Source of the DNA: Lentisphaeria bacterium
Lineage (GTDB): Bacteria; Verrucomicrobiota; Lentisphaeria; JABSQK01; CAJWLW01
DNA: 33,202 bases
NCBI GenBank assembly: GCA_030754995.1
Contig: JASLZG010000001.1
Coordinates: 30,796-63,997, forward strand
Direction: 5' to 3'
The notes under the pieces are model-generated. The model saw only the letters and a list, made by a program, of their open reading frames with translations, did no database searches and was not told the origin of the DNA. The position numbers and the translations under genes were made by a program. This document shows positions 1 to 8,263 of the stretch, piece after piece (positions within the stretch are counted from its first letter, which is position 1; every line of letters begins with the position of its first letter).

Positions 1-1812
1 CGGATGCCCGCCCACCGCGTAACCGAGCGCGGTGGAATACCAGTTTGCACTCTGGTTGATATAGGTGTGATGACCGCCGTGCGAACGTGCCATATGCGAG
101 GCCTGTCGCAGGTAGTCAATCCAGTCTGTCCAGCGGCGGCGCGGATCCGTTGGGTTATGGAAGGCCATTACGATGCTCTCATCCATCATCAGGGAGCCGT
201 CCCGGCAGTAGATTTTCCAGGTGTCACTCGACTTCGGCCCCAGCAGGCTGCGGCCCAGGTTGTTGCCGATTCCCGCCGGTGGATCGAGGGCGGCCAGCAC
301 CTGCTTGACGTTGGGGAAGTGCTCGGTCGAGAGCGGCGCGGCATCGTAGCGGAACGCTTCCCAACCGTACTGCGCGGCGCTCGCGACGATCTGCTCGATA
401 TGGTACTCCAGGTAAGTCTTGCCGTCGAACGGAGAGACCACGTCGAAGTGCATTTCAATATGGGGATAGGCGGTTCCGGGGAAGAATTCGCCATTCATGT
501 ATTTCTCCATGACAGCGGTATTGAACCCGGCGTCCCTGTACCATTCGGGGTGGATTCGGATGACCTCGAAACCGGGCCAGCCGAACGGGATCGCGTTCAA
601 ATAGGCGACCGGCGCGATACCGTGCGCCTTCATCAGGCGGATGACGTGCAGGAGCTGCTTGCGCGAGACGATGTAGAAGGTCTGGCCGGTGAGGTATAGC
701 TCGTCGGTCTCCTCCGTCATGACGGTCGCATCCTCGCGCGCCCAGGCGAAGTACTCGTAGTAGGTGACGTAGTCGCGGCGCGAGGATTCGATGGCCAGCG
801 TGGTGTCCTTGACGTACTGGTCCCAGTTGTCCATCACCTTCTCTTTGAATCCCGCCAGGCCCAGGTGCCCGGAAGACGAGAGGAAGTAGGGGACATCGAA
901 CAAGCCGTTGCCCTGGATCATGCAGCGGAACGGGCTGTCGCTGACGGCGAACACGTCGCCGCGTTGATCGATCACTTGCCCATCCAGCAGCAGTTCACCG
1001 ACCGCCTCATAGCCGCCGTCTTCGGCGGGGACGACAAAGGGCACGGTGCTGCTGACGGTGGCCAACGCCGGCACCGTGAAACGCTTTGCCCGGCCGGGGA
1101 TTCGCTGGGCGGTGTCGGTGGTTACCACGGGGCGCACGTCGACCGTCTGCGGCTCGCCGGTGGCGTTCGTCAGGCGGATGTCCAGCGCCGCCTTTTCGGC
1201 ATGCTTGTAACGGAGCTTGACCGGGCGCGCCCAGCTGATGGATACCGGCAAGTCGAGCTTCTCCAGCTTCATCGAGGACTTCTCCACCTGCACCGTGCCG
1301 GCGTCACAGGTTGTGTCACCGACATACATCAGCCCCGCCTTCGCGGGCTTGCCGCTCTCCACATCAAAGGCCAGCGAGAACTCCTGCCACCTGCCCGGCG
1401 CGTCAAAGACGCAGCCGCTCATGGAGACGGATGCATCCGTCAAGGGGATAGGTCCATACCCGGTCGGGATTATCAGGCCGCCGGCCGCCCGGCTTACCAA
1501 CGCCTGAAGCACCAGCGTGCTGACGCCGAGCTTCTCGGTGCGGGCCCGCAGTGTGACGCGATAACGGCCCGGCTGCGTGACCGGCTCCCAGTCGACCACG
1601 GGGACCTGGGGATAGTACTTGGGCCCCAGCTGGACGCCGCCTTTAACAAAGAGCAGATCGTTCTCCAGCACCGTGCCGTTTTCCACTTCGCGGGTGTCGG
1701 GGCCGCTCTTCCATGGCATCAACCCGGCGGCATCGCCTACCGAAGACAACAGAGCTGCGCAGAAAATTGCCGGCATCACATGAGTCCGGGCAAACCCGGT
1801 GGTACTTGTCAT
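1..1812 (-). CDS. Putative exported glycoside hydrolase-like protein (TIM-barrel-like), C-terminus beyond the left edge
   Basis: Manual reverse-strand translation from ATG at 1812 is open for 604 codons to base 1: MTSTTGFARTHVMPAIFCAALLSSVGDAAGLMPWKSG... (signal-peptide-like N-terminus) ...WEAFRYDAAPLSTEHFPNVKQVL...LMDESIVMAFHNP...HTYINQSANWYSTALGYAVGGHP. Absent from the ORF track because it has no stop inside the window; the + ORFs here are antisense. Confidence 0.75.
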   Translation of the reverse strand, partial: MTSTTGFARTHVMPAIFCAALLSSVGDAAGLMPWKSGPDTREVENGTVLENDLLFVKGGVQLGPKYYPQVPVVDWEPVTQPGRYRVTLRARTEKLGVSTLVLQALVSRAAGGLIIPTGYGPIPLTDASVSMSGCVFDAPGRWQEFSLAFDVESGKPAKAGLMYVGDTTCDAGTVQVEKSSMKLEKLDLPVSISWARPVKLRYKHAEKAALDIRLTNATGEPQTVDVRPVVTTDTAQRIPGRAKRFTVPALATVSSTVPFVVPAEDGGYEAVGELLLDGQVIDQRGDVFAVSDSPFRCMIQGNGLFDVPYFLSSSGHLGLAGFKEKVMDNWDQYVKDTTLAIESSRRDYVTYYEYFAWAREDATVMTEETDELYLTGQTFYIVSRKQLLHVIRLMKAHGIAPVAYLNAIPFGWPGFEVIRIHPEWYRDAGFNTAVMEKYMNGEFFPGTAYPHIEMHFDVVSPFDGKTYLEYHIEQIVASAAQYGWEAFRYDAAPLSTEHFPNVKQVLAALDPPAGIGNNLGRSLLGPKSSDTWKIYCRDGSLMMDESIVMAFHNPTDPRRRWTDWIDYLRQASHMARSHGGHHTYINQSANWYSTALGYAVGGHP

Positions 1813-1921
1813 ATTCTCGATTCTCCCCCTCCCGTCCGGCGCTGGGGTGCAATCCAGCAACGGGCAGATTTTGTCGTGCGGTGACGGCGCTGCGCCCTGC
1901 CGCCACAGTTATCGATCATTT

Positions 1922-3400
1922 TCATCCGCGGTCCTGCTCCAGCGTGTTCAGATAGAGTTTATACGCCGCGTCATAAACCGCTTTCTTTGACGTGTCCGGT
2001 TCGATGTGTCGTTCGGTCATGGTCGTGGAACTGATCGCATCGGCATGATCCGAATAGATTCCGGCGGCGACACCAGCCATCAGCGCGGCGCCCAGGCAAG
2101 TGGATTGTTGACTGCGGGGAATGGAGACCGGCAAGCCGGTCGCGTCGGCCAGTATCTGCGACCACAGGTCGGAGGCGCCGCCGCCGGTCAGTTGCAGGCG
2201 GTTGATGTCGGGGACATGTTCGATCAACGCGTCCAGGGCATGACGCTGGGCAAAGACGACGCCTTCCAGGGCCGCCCGGGCCAGGTGCGCCGCGCCGTGT
2301 GACAACCGCAAGCCGATGATCTGCCCGCAGGCGTCGGGATCCCAGAGCGGCGACCCGGCACCGGCGAAGTGCGGCACCACCACGACCCCCTCGCTGCCCG
2401 GCGGTATCCGGGCGGCCATCTCGTCCATCGTCTTGAAGCTCAGTTCCTCGCCCTGCCCTGCCCCGTTCAGCAGGTCCCGCAACCAGCGATAGGCGGCACC
2501 GGCGGTCAACAGCAGGGCATCGACATCCCAGAGATCCGGCAGGGCCGCAGGACAGCAGTTCAGGCGCCGGTCAACAATCGGTTTTTCCGAGATCACGCCG
2601 ACCGCCGCGGCCGTCCCGATGTATATGCAGACGACCCCCCTGCCCTCGACTCCGGCGCCCAGCTTGAAACAGGCGTTGTCCGATCCTGACATAACCACGG
2701 GGGTGTCGGCGGCCAGTCCCGTGAACGTCGCCGCCGCCGCCGACAGCGGTCCGGCCACGGTGCCGGGCGGCACCAGCCGGGGAAGTTTGTCGGCCGTGAC
2801 CCCGGCGACCTTGAGCAATGCCTCTTCCCAGGACCGCGAGTGCAGGCCCATGAACCCCAGGTACGACCCGTTCGAGTCGTCGCAATACCAACCTTCGCCA
2901 GTCAAGGCATGTGCAAGCGCCGTTTGCGGCAACGCATAAACACTGGCGGCGGCGAATATGTCCGGGTGATTGTCCCGCCACCACATGATCTTGGTGATCG
3001 ACGGCGTTGGATCCAGGGCCACGCCGGTCAGGTTGAAGAAATCGTCCTGGCCGATTTCCTCCTTGATCTGTTCGGCCGCATCGGTGGCACGCCGGTCGTA
3101 CCAGAAAATGACCGGACCGACGGCTTGGCCGTCGGCGCCGAACGGCACAACCGTGGCCCGCGAGCCGGTCACGGCGATCGCTTTGACCTCGCCCACGGCG
3201 ACGCCACTGCTGTCGATCGCTTCCTTGAGGATTTCCAACGGCCACTGGGTCAGCACTTCGGCCGAACACTGAGCCCAGCCGGCCGCCGGCGAATCACTTG
3301 GGCAAGCGCGTGACGCGGTGGTGATTTCGTTCCCGTCGGTGTCGAAGAGGCAGGCTTTTACCTCGGATGCTCCGGCATCGATAGCGGCTATGTAGGTCAT
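1922..3400 (-). CDS. FGGY-family carbohydrate kinase (xylulokinase-like)
   Basis: 492 aa; N-terminal MTYIAAIDAGASEVKACLFDTDGNEI (ASKHA nucleotide-binding start) and C-terminal LTGGGASDLWSQILADATGLPVSIP...STCLGAALMAGVAAG, typical of FGGY kinases. Confidence 0.9.
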   Translation of the reverse strand: MTYIAAIDAGASEVKACLFDTDGNEITTASRACPSDSPAAGWAQCSAEVLTQWPLEILKEAIDSSGVAVGEVKAIAVTGSRATVVPFGADGQAVGPVIFWYDRRATDAAEQIKEEIGQDDFFNLTGVALDPTPSITKIMWWRDNHPDIFAAASVYALPQTALAHALTGEGWYCDDSNGSYLGFMGLHSRSWEEALLKVAGVTADKLPRLVPPGTVAGPLSAAAATFTGLAADTPVVMSGSDNACFKLGAGVEGRGVVCIYIGTAAAVGVISEKPIVDRRLNCCPAALPDLWDVDALLLTAGAAYRWLRDLLNGAGQGEELSFKTMDEMAARIPPGSEGVVVVPHFAGAGSPLWDPDACGQIIGLRLSHGAAHLARAALEGVVFAQRHALDALIEHVPDINRLQLTGGGASDLWSQILADATGLPVSIPRSQQSTCLGAALMAGVAAGIYSDHADAISSTTMTERHIEPDTSKKAVYDAAYKLYLNTLEQDRG

Positions 3401-3413
3401 TGGAAGGTTGGTT

Positions 3414-3423
3414 TAACCGGTTA
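3414..3423. promoter_or_regulatory. Candidate operator: perfect palindrome TAACCGGTTA just upstream of the FGGY kinase start
   Basis: TTTAACCGGTTAGA, CG-centred even palindrome as in many LacI-family operators; 14-23 bp upstream of ATG 3400 (minus strand). Confidence 0.35.
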
Positions 3424-3447
3424 GAGGTGAGAAAAATTTACGACGAG

Positions 3448-3468
3448 GACAACGCGGCAAGCGTTGTC
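3448..3468. repeat. Perfect inverted repeat GACAACGC-ggcaa-GCGTTGTC
   Basis: 8-bp arms, 5-bp spacer in the GH127-A/kinase intergenic region; could be an operator or an intercistronic hairpin. Confidence 0.5.
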
Positions 3469-3528
3469 GACCGCCGCAGCATCAGTAACTGGCAAGGCAA
3501 TGTGGTGCTCGCAGCGTTGCGGGTGATT

Positions 3529-3552
3529 TTCCATGGTTCCATTGTTCCATGC
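3529..3552. repeat. Three tandem 8-mers TTCCATGG-TTCCATTG-TTCCATGC
   Basis: Directly visible immediately 5' (in + coordinates) of the GH127-A stop. Confidence 0.6.
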
Positions 3553-3568
3553 CTGCACGCTTCCGAGC

Positions 3569-5845
3569 TCACGTCTCCAACACCCTGATTTCATAGATGC
3601 CGCCCTCCTTGCCTTTCTTGAGCTGTGCGACGACCCTGAGTGCTGTAGTGGTTAGCGGTTCGAAATTGACCCGGCTGAACCACACCGTGTCGGTGGTGTA
3701 ACCGGACGGGCTGACGACCGGGCGCCAATTCTCCTTCGCATCGAGGTATTCGACCCGCCAGGACTCCGGCGCCCACACCTCGCCGGTGAAATACTGGTTG
3801 ACCCAGTACACCTCGAGGGCGAACACCGCCAGCGCTTTCTCAAAAGTCAGGCACAACCATTCCTCGGTACCGGTCCGCTGTGCCCAATTGAACCAGGTCA
3901 TCCCACTCCAGCGCGCCGGGCTGGACGGGAAGAGACCGTCGTTGACCGACTCGATCGACGATCCTTCACCAGCAGCGGAGGCTGTCAGCGCGGCGCCCAT
4001 TGCCGCCGTAGGCTCGACCGGGTCCTCGGCGACCAGTGTCGTCTCCGGCATCCAGACCAGCATCTCCCCGGCTTGCCGATTGTCCTTGGCATAAAACGGT
4101 ATTGCTTTGAGCAGCGTCTCCGTTTCCGGTTCGGCTGGCCGGTAGAGCTCGTCCCGCCACCGCGTCGGGGCGCGCCGGCGTCCGGCCGCAGTTACCGTCA
4201 CCACGCCGCCGAGGAGGTCTTTCTCGAAAGACTCTTTGAGCTCGGCGTCGCGCGGCAACGCCAGGTCAGTGACCCTGCCGCCGTTGTCGGTCGCCTCGAA
4301 GCAATAAAGCAGCGGCCCTCTCTGCACAGCGACACAGCCGGGCGAAGTCTTGATCTGCGGGTTGGCTTCCAGGCGCTCCGTCACCATTGACAGGTCCAGT
4401 TCGACTGCATCGCCGGTCTGCCACTGGCGCCTGAGCATTACGTAGCCGTCCGGCTCCTGCGAAGCGTTCGACGGCTCGCCGTTGACCGTGACCGAGAACG
4501 CCTTGCTCCATCCGGGCACGCGGAGCATGAGCGCGAACTCCGTCGGCTGCGGCAGCTTGATCTCGAACCTGACACGCGACTCCCACGGGTAGTCGGTAAC
4601 CTGTGCCAGCTCGACCTCCTGTCCCGACAGTTCGATCCGAGCCGTACTGCCGACGAAGAGATTCACATATATCGCATCATCGGATACGGCATACATCCAT
4701 TCGCTCACCTCGAGCATGCAGCGGACCCAGTTCGGCGGGCAACACCAGATGCGCGGGTCGCGATGCGTGTGGCCGCGGCTGAAGAGTGCGACGGAATAGA
4801 AGGTGCCGTCGCCCACGAGGCCGCCGGAGCCGAGGAATCCGTTATAGAGGGCCTGTTCCATGATATCGGCGTAGCGCGTGTCGGGCCGGGCGAGGAGCAG
4901 GCGATAGCTCATGAAAATGTTGCCGAGCGTCGCACACATCTCACAGTTGCTTTTCTTTTCGGAGAGATCATAAGGTTTGTCAAACCCTTCCTTGGTGCAC
5001 ACCTCGCCGAGTCCGCCATTGACGTACATCTTGCGATTCACCATGTCGCGCCAGACCCGGTCACCGGTTGCCAGCAGCTCTTCGTCTGCGGTGCGAATTG
5101 CCACATCGATCATGCCGGCGAAGAAATTCGTCGCGCGCACCGCGTGGCCGTGGCCCTGGGCGTCTTCGATGTGTTCGGCATGGCGGGCGTATTCGATCAG
5201 TGTTCGCGACTGCTCCAGGTAGGCGCTCTCGCCGGTGGCGTCGTACAACTTGGCCAGCGCCATTTCGACCCCCGGATGCCCGGCCCGGTCGAAAGTCACT
5301 TTACCGCTGCGAAAGACATCGACGATGTGGTCGGCCAGCCGCCGGGCGACGTCGAGCAGCGCGTGCTTTCCACTCAACCGATAGTAGGCGGCGGCGGCTT
5401 CCATGAGGTGGCCCGCCGCGAACAGTTCATGGTTGTCCATATCGCTCCAGCGTGGCGTCGACCGCACCTGGTGGCAACTATGCAGGTACCCGTCGCTTTC
5501 CTGGGCTTTGGCCACCACGTCGATACGCCGGTCCAGTTCCGCCTCGAGCTCGGCATCCGGCGCCAGCGCCAGGCCGGCTGCCATGGCTTCCAGCGTGTTG
5601 TGCACGAACATGTCCGACCAGCAATGCTGGTCGGTGCTGGGCGTGTACTCGCCTTCCACCTCATGCATTCCGGCCAAATACTCGAAGTCACCTATCAGCG
5701 GCTGGGAGGTCTCGAGAAGGTGCGGCAAATACACCTCGCGAACGCGCTTCAACCACGGCGCCCAGAAGTTGTCGGTCAGGCGCACATCCTCGAATCTCAC
5801 CGGCCTCAGCGGCTGGCGGCCGTCAATCTGTTGGTCGTCAGTCAA
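3569..5845 (-). CDS. GH127/DUF1680 family beta-L-arabinofuranosidase with C-terminal discoidin-like region (paralog A)
   Basis: 758 aa; RFEDVRLTDNFWAPWLKRVREVYLPHLLETSQPLIGDFEYLAG, NCEMCATLGN, IWCCPPNWVRCMLE (E-x-C and CC motifs of the GH127 Zn/Cys site). The start codon is TTG (caa at 5843-5845) with GGGGAGG upstream. Confidence 0.92.
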   Translation of the reverse strand: MTDDQQIDGRQPLRPVRFEDVRLTDNFWAPWLKRVREVYLPHLLETSQPLIGDFEYLAGMHEVEGEYTPSTDQHCWSDMFVHNTLEAMAAGLALAPDAELEAELDRRIDVVAKAQESDGYLHSCHQVRSTPRWSDMDNHELFAAGHLMEAAAAYYRLSGKHALLDVARRLADHIVDVFRSGKVTFDRAGHPGVEMALAKLYDATGESAYLEQSRTLIEYARHAEHIEDAQGHGHAVRATNFFAGMIDVAIRTADEELLATGDRVWRDMVNRKMYVNGGLGEVCTKEGFDKPYDLSEKKSNCEMCATLGNIFMSYRLLLARPDTRYADIMEQALYNGFLGSGGLVGDGTFYSVALFSRGHTHRDPRIWCCPPNWVRCMLEVSEWMYAVSDDAIYVNLFVGSTARIELSGQEVELAQVTDYPWESRVRFEIKLPQPTEFALMLRVPGWSKAFSVTVNGEPSNASQEPDGYVMLRRQWQTGDAVELDLSMVTERLEANPQIKTSPGCVAVQRGPLLYCFEATDNGGRVTDLALPRDAELKESFEKDLLGGVVTVTAAGRRRAPTRWRDELYRPAEPETETLLKAIPFYAKDNRQAGEMLVWMPETTLVAEDPVEPTAAMGAALTASAAGEGSSIESVNDGLFPSSPARWSGMTWFNWAQRTGTEEWLCLTFEKALAVFALEVYWVNQYFTGEVWAPESWRVEYLDAKENWRPVVSPSGYTTDTVWFSRVNFEPLTTTALRVVAQLKKGKEGGIYEIRVLET

Positions 5846-5891
5846 TGGCCCAACCTCCCCTTTTGCTGTCCCTGTTATTGTTCATCGACGC

Positions 5892-8192
5892 TCAACGATC
5901 TTCATGCTTGCCATCCGTCTCCAGCACCCTGACCTGGTAGATGCCTGCCTGCTTGCCTTCCTTCAGCTGCGCGACAACCCTGAGCGCCTTGGTTCGCACC
6001 GGCTCGAAATTGACCCTGCTGAACCACACCTGGTCGGTGGTGTAGCCCGATGGGCTGATGACCGGCTGCCACTTTTCCCTCTCATCGAGGTATTCGACTC
6101 GCCAGGACTCGGGAGCCCACGTGGTGCCATTCCAGAACTCGTCCAGCCAGTACACCTTGACGGCAAACAGTTCCAGGCTCTTCCCGAAAGCCAGGCTCAG
6201 CCATTCTTCAGTACCGAGCCGATCTCCCCACTTGAAGCCGGGCGTCTCCCCCCAGCGCTGCGGGCTTGAAGGAACGAGCCCGTCGTTGACCGCCTCGGGC
6301 GGCCACTCGTCAACCGAAACAGAAGCCTCTACCTTCGCGTCCATCGCTGCCGTGGCACCCAGTTGATCTTCGGCAACAAGCGTCGTCTCGGGGATCCAGA
6401 CCAGCATCTCCCCTGCTTGCCGATTGTCCCTGGCGTAAAAAGGCACCGCTTTCAGAATCGTCTCCTTTTCCGGCTTGACCGGACGGTAGAGTTCGTCCTT
6501 CCACTCGTGTGACGTCCTGCGGCGCCCGGCTGCACTCACCGTCACCACGCCGCCCAGGACATCTTCTTCAAAGAGTTCCTTCAGCTCGGCGCCACGCGGC
6601 AGCGCCAGGTCCATAACCTTCCCACCGTTATCCATCGCCTCGAAGCAGTAAAGGATCGGCCCTCTCCTCAAGGCCACACATCCCGGTGAGGTCTTGATTT
6701 GAGGGTTGGCTTCCAGGCGTTCGGTTTCCATTGACAGATTCAGGTCGACCACATCGCCCGCTTTCCACTCGCGGTTGAAAGTTACATAGCCATCCTGCCC
6801 CTGTAAAGCGTTTAATTTTTCGCCATTAACCCTGGTCGAAAACCCCTTGCTCCATCCGGGCACCCGGAGTTTCAGGGAGAAATTCGTTGGACCGGGCACC
6901 TTGACCTCAAATCTCACCTGCGGATTCCAGGGGTAGTCGGTGACCTGGGTCAGTTCGATCTTTTGCCCGGAGACCTCCATCTGGGCCGTACTGCCGGCAA
7001 AGAGATTCACGTATATCTGGTCATCGGAAACAGCGTATATCCATTCGCTCATCTCGAGCATACAGCGCGTCCAGTTCGGCGGACAACACCAGATGCGCTG
7101 GTCGCGACGAGTGTGGCCGCGGCTGAAAATCGACACGGAATAGAAGATACCCCTGCCGTCCATGCCGCCGGAGCCGAGGAATCCGTTATAGAGCGCCTGC
7201 TCGATGATGTCGGCATAGCGCGTGTCGGGCCGGGCAAGGATCAAGCGGTGACTCAGAAGAATACTTCCCAGCGCGGCGCACATCTCAGCGTTGCACTTCC
7301 TGTCGGAGAGGTCATAGGGTTTGTAGAATCCTTCCAGCGTACAGACTTCACCGAGCCCGCCGTGAACATACATTCTGCGATTCACCATGTCACGCCAGGC
7401 CCGGTCGGCGGCGGTCAGGAGCTCTTCATCCCCGGTGCGTATTGCCACATCTACCATCCCCGCGAACAGATTCGTCGTTCGCACCGCGTGTCCGTCGCCG
7501 TGGGCATCGTCGATATGTTCGGCATGGCGGGCGTACTCGACCAGGGACCGCGCCCGCTCGAGATATGCTTCCTTGCCGGTAACATCGTATAACTTGGCGA
7601 ATCCCATTTCCACGGCAGCGCAACCGGACCGATCGAAAGGTACGTGCCCGCCTTCGAACTGATCGACAATGTGGTCGGCCATCCGCACGGCAACGTCCAG
7701 CAGCGTCCGCTTTCCGGTTAACCGGCAGTGAGCCGCCGCGGCTTCCATGAGATGGGCCGCCACGAACAGTTCATCGCCGTCAATATCGTTCAAGCGTGGT
7801 TTGGCGCGCACCTGGAAGTAGCCGTTAAGGTACCCATCGCTGTCCTGGGCCCTGGCCATTATGTCAATGAGCCGGTCCAATTCGGACTCGAGCTCGACAT
7901 CGGGCTCCATGGCCAAACAGGCAGCCATGGCCTCCATCGTGTTGTACACGAACATATCCGACCAGCAAGGATGGCTGCAGGGCACATAGTCTCCCTCCAC
8001 CTGATGCATCCCGGCCAGGTACTCGAAGTCGCGCACCAGCGGCCGGGTGGTCTCCAGAAGATGCGGCAATGTGACATCGCGAATGCGCTTCAGCCACGGT
8101 GACCAGAAGTTGTCGTGCAGGCGGACATCCTCGAATCTCACCGGCCTCAGCGGCCGGCGGCCGGCAATCTGTTCACCGTCGGTCAATGGCAC
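5892..8192 (-). CDS. GH127/DUF1680 family beta-L-arabinofuranosidase (paralog B)
   Basis: 766 aa, collinear with paralog A along its length; CNAEMCAALGS and IWCCPPNWTRCMLEMSEW motifs retained. Start is GTG at 8192, or TTG at 8186 aligning with paralog A's start. Confidence 0.92.
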   Translation of the reverse strand: MPLTDGEQIAGRRPLRPVRFEDVRLHDNFWSPWLKRIRDVTLPHLLETTRPLVRDFEYLAGMHQVEGDYVPCSHPCWSDMFVYNTMEAMAACLAMEPDVELESELDRLIDIMARAQDSDGYLNGYFQVRAKPRLNDIDGDELFVAAHLMEAAAAHCRLTGKRTLLDVAVRMADHIVDQFEGGHVPFDRSGCAAVEMGFAKLYDVTGKEAYLERARSLVEYARHAEHIDDAHGDGHAVRTTNLFAGMVDVAIRTGDEELLTAADRAWRDMVNRRMYVHGGLGEVCTLEGFYKPYDLSDRKCNAEMCAALGSILLSHRLILARPDTRYADIIEQALYNGFLGSGGMDGRGIFYSVSIFSRGHTRRDQRIWCCPPNWTRCMLEMSEWIYAVSDDQIYVNLFAGSTAQMEVSGQKIELTQVTDYPWNPQVRFEVKVPGPTNFSLKLRVPGWSKGFSTRVNGEKLNALQGQDGYVTFNREWKAGDVVDLNLSMETERLEANPQIKTSPGCVALRRGPILYCFEAMDNGGKVMDLALPRGAELKELFEEDVLGGVVTVSAAGRRRTSHEWKDELYRPVKPEKETILKAVPFYARDNRQAGEMLVWIPETTLVAEDQLGATAAMDAKVEASVSVDEWPPEAVNDGLVPSSPQRWGETPGFKWGDRLGTEEWLSLAFGKSLELFAVKVYWLDEFWNGTTWAPESWRVEYLDEREKWQPVISPSGYTTDQVWFSRVNFEPVRTKALRVVAQLKEGKQAGIYQVRVLETDGKHEDR

Positions 8193-8263
8193 GGGGTTTC
8201 CCTCGATTTTTCCTCTTGCACGTTGGGTGGAAGCCTATCGACTGAACACAGAGGAATCAAGCT

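Noticed and set aside
4-1884. Plus-strand ORFs 4..699 and 865..1884
   Set aside because: Antisense shadows of the edge-open minus-strand glycosidase-like gene.
4763-5932. 389-aa plus-strand ORF (and 5403..6269)
   Set aside because: Antisense to GH127 genes, which have clear family motifs.
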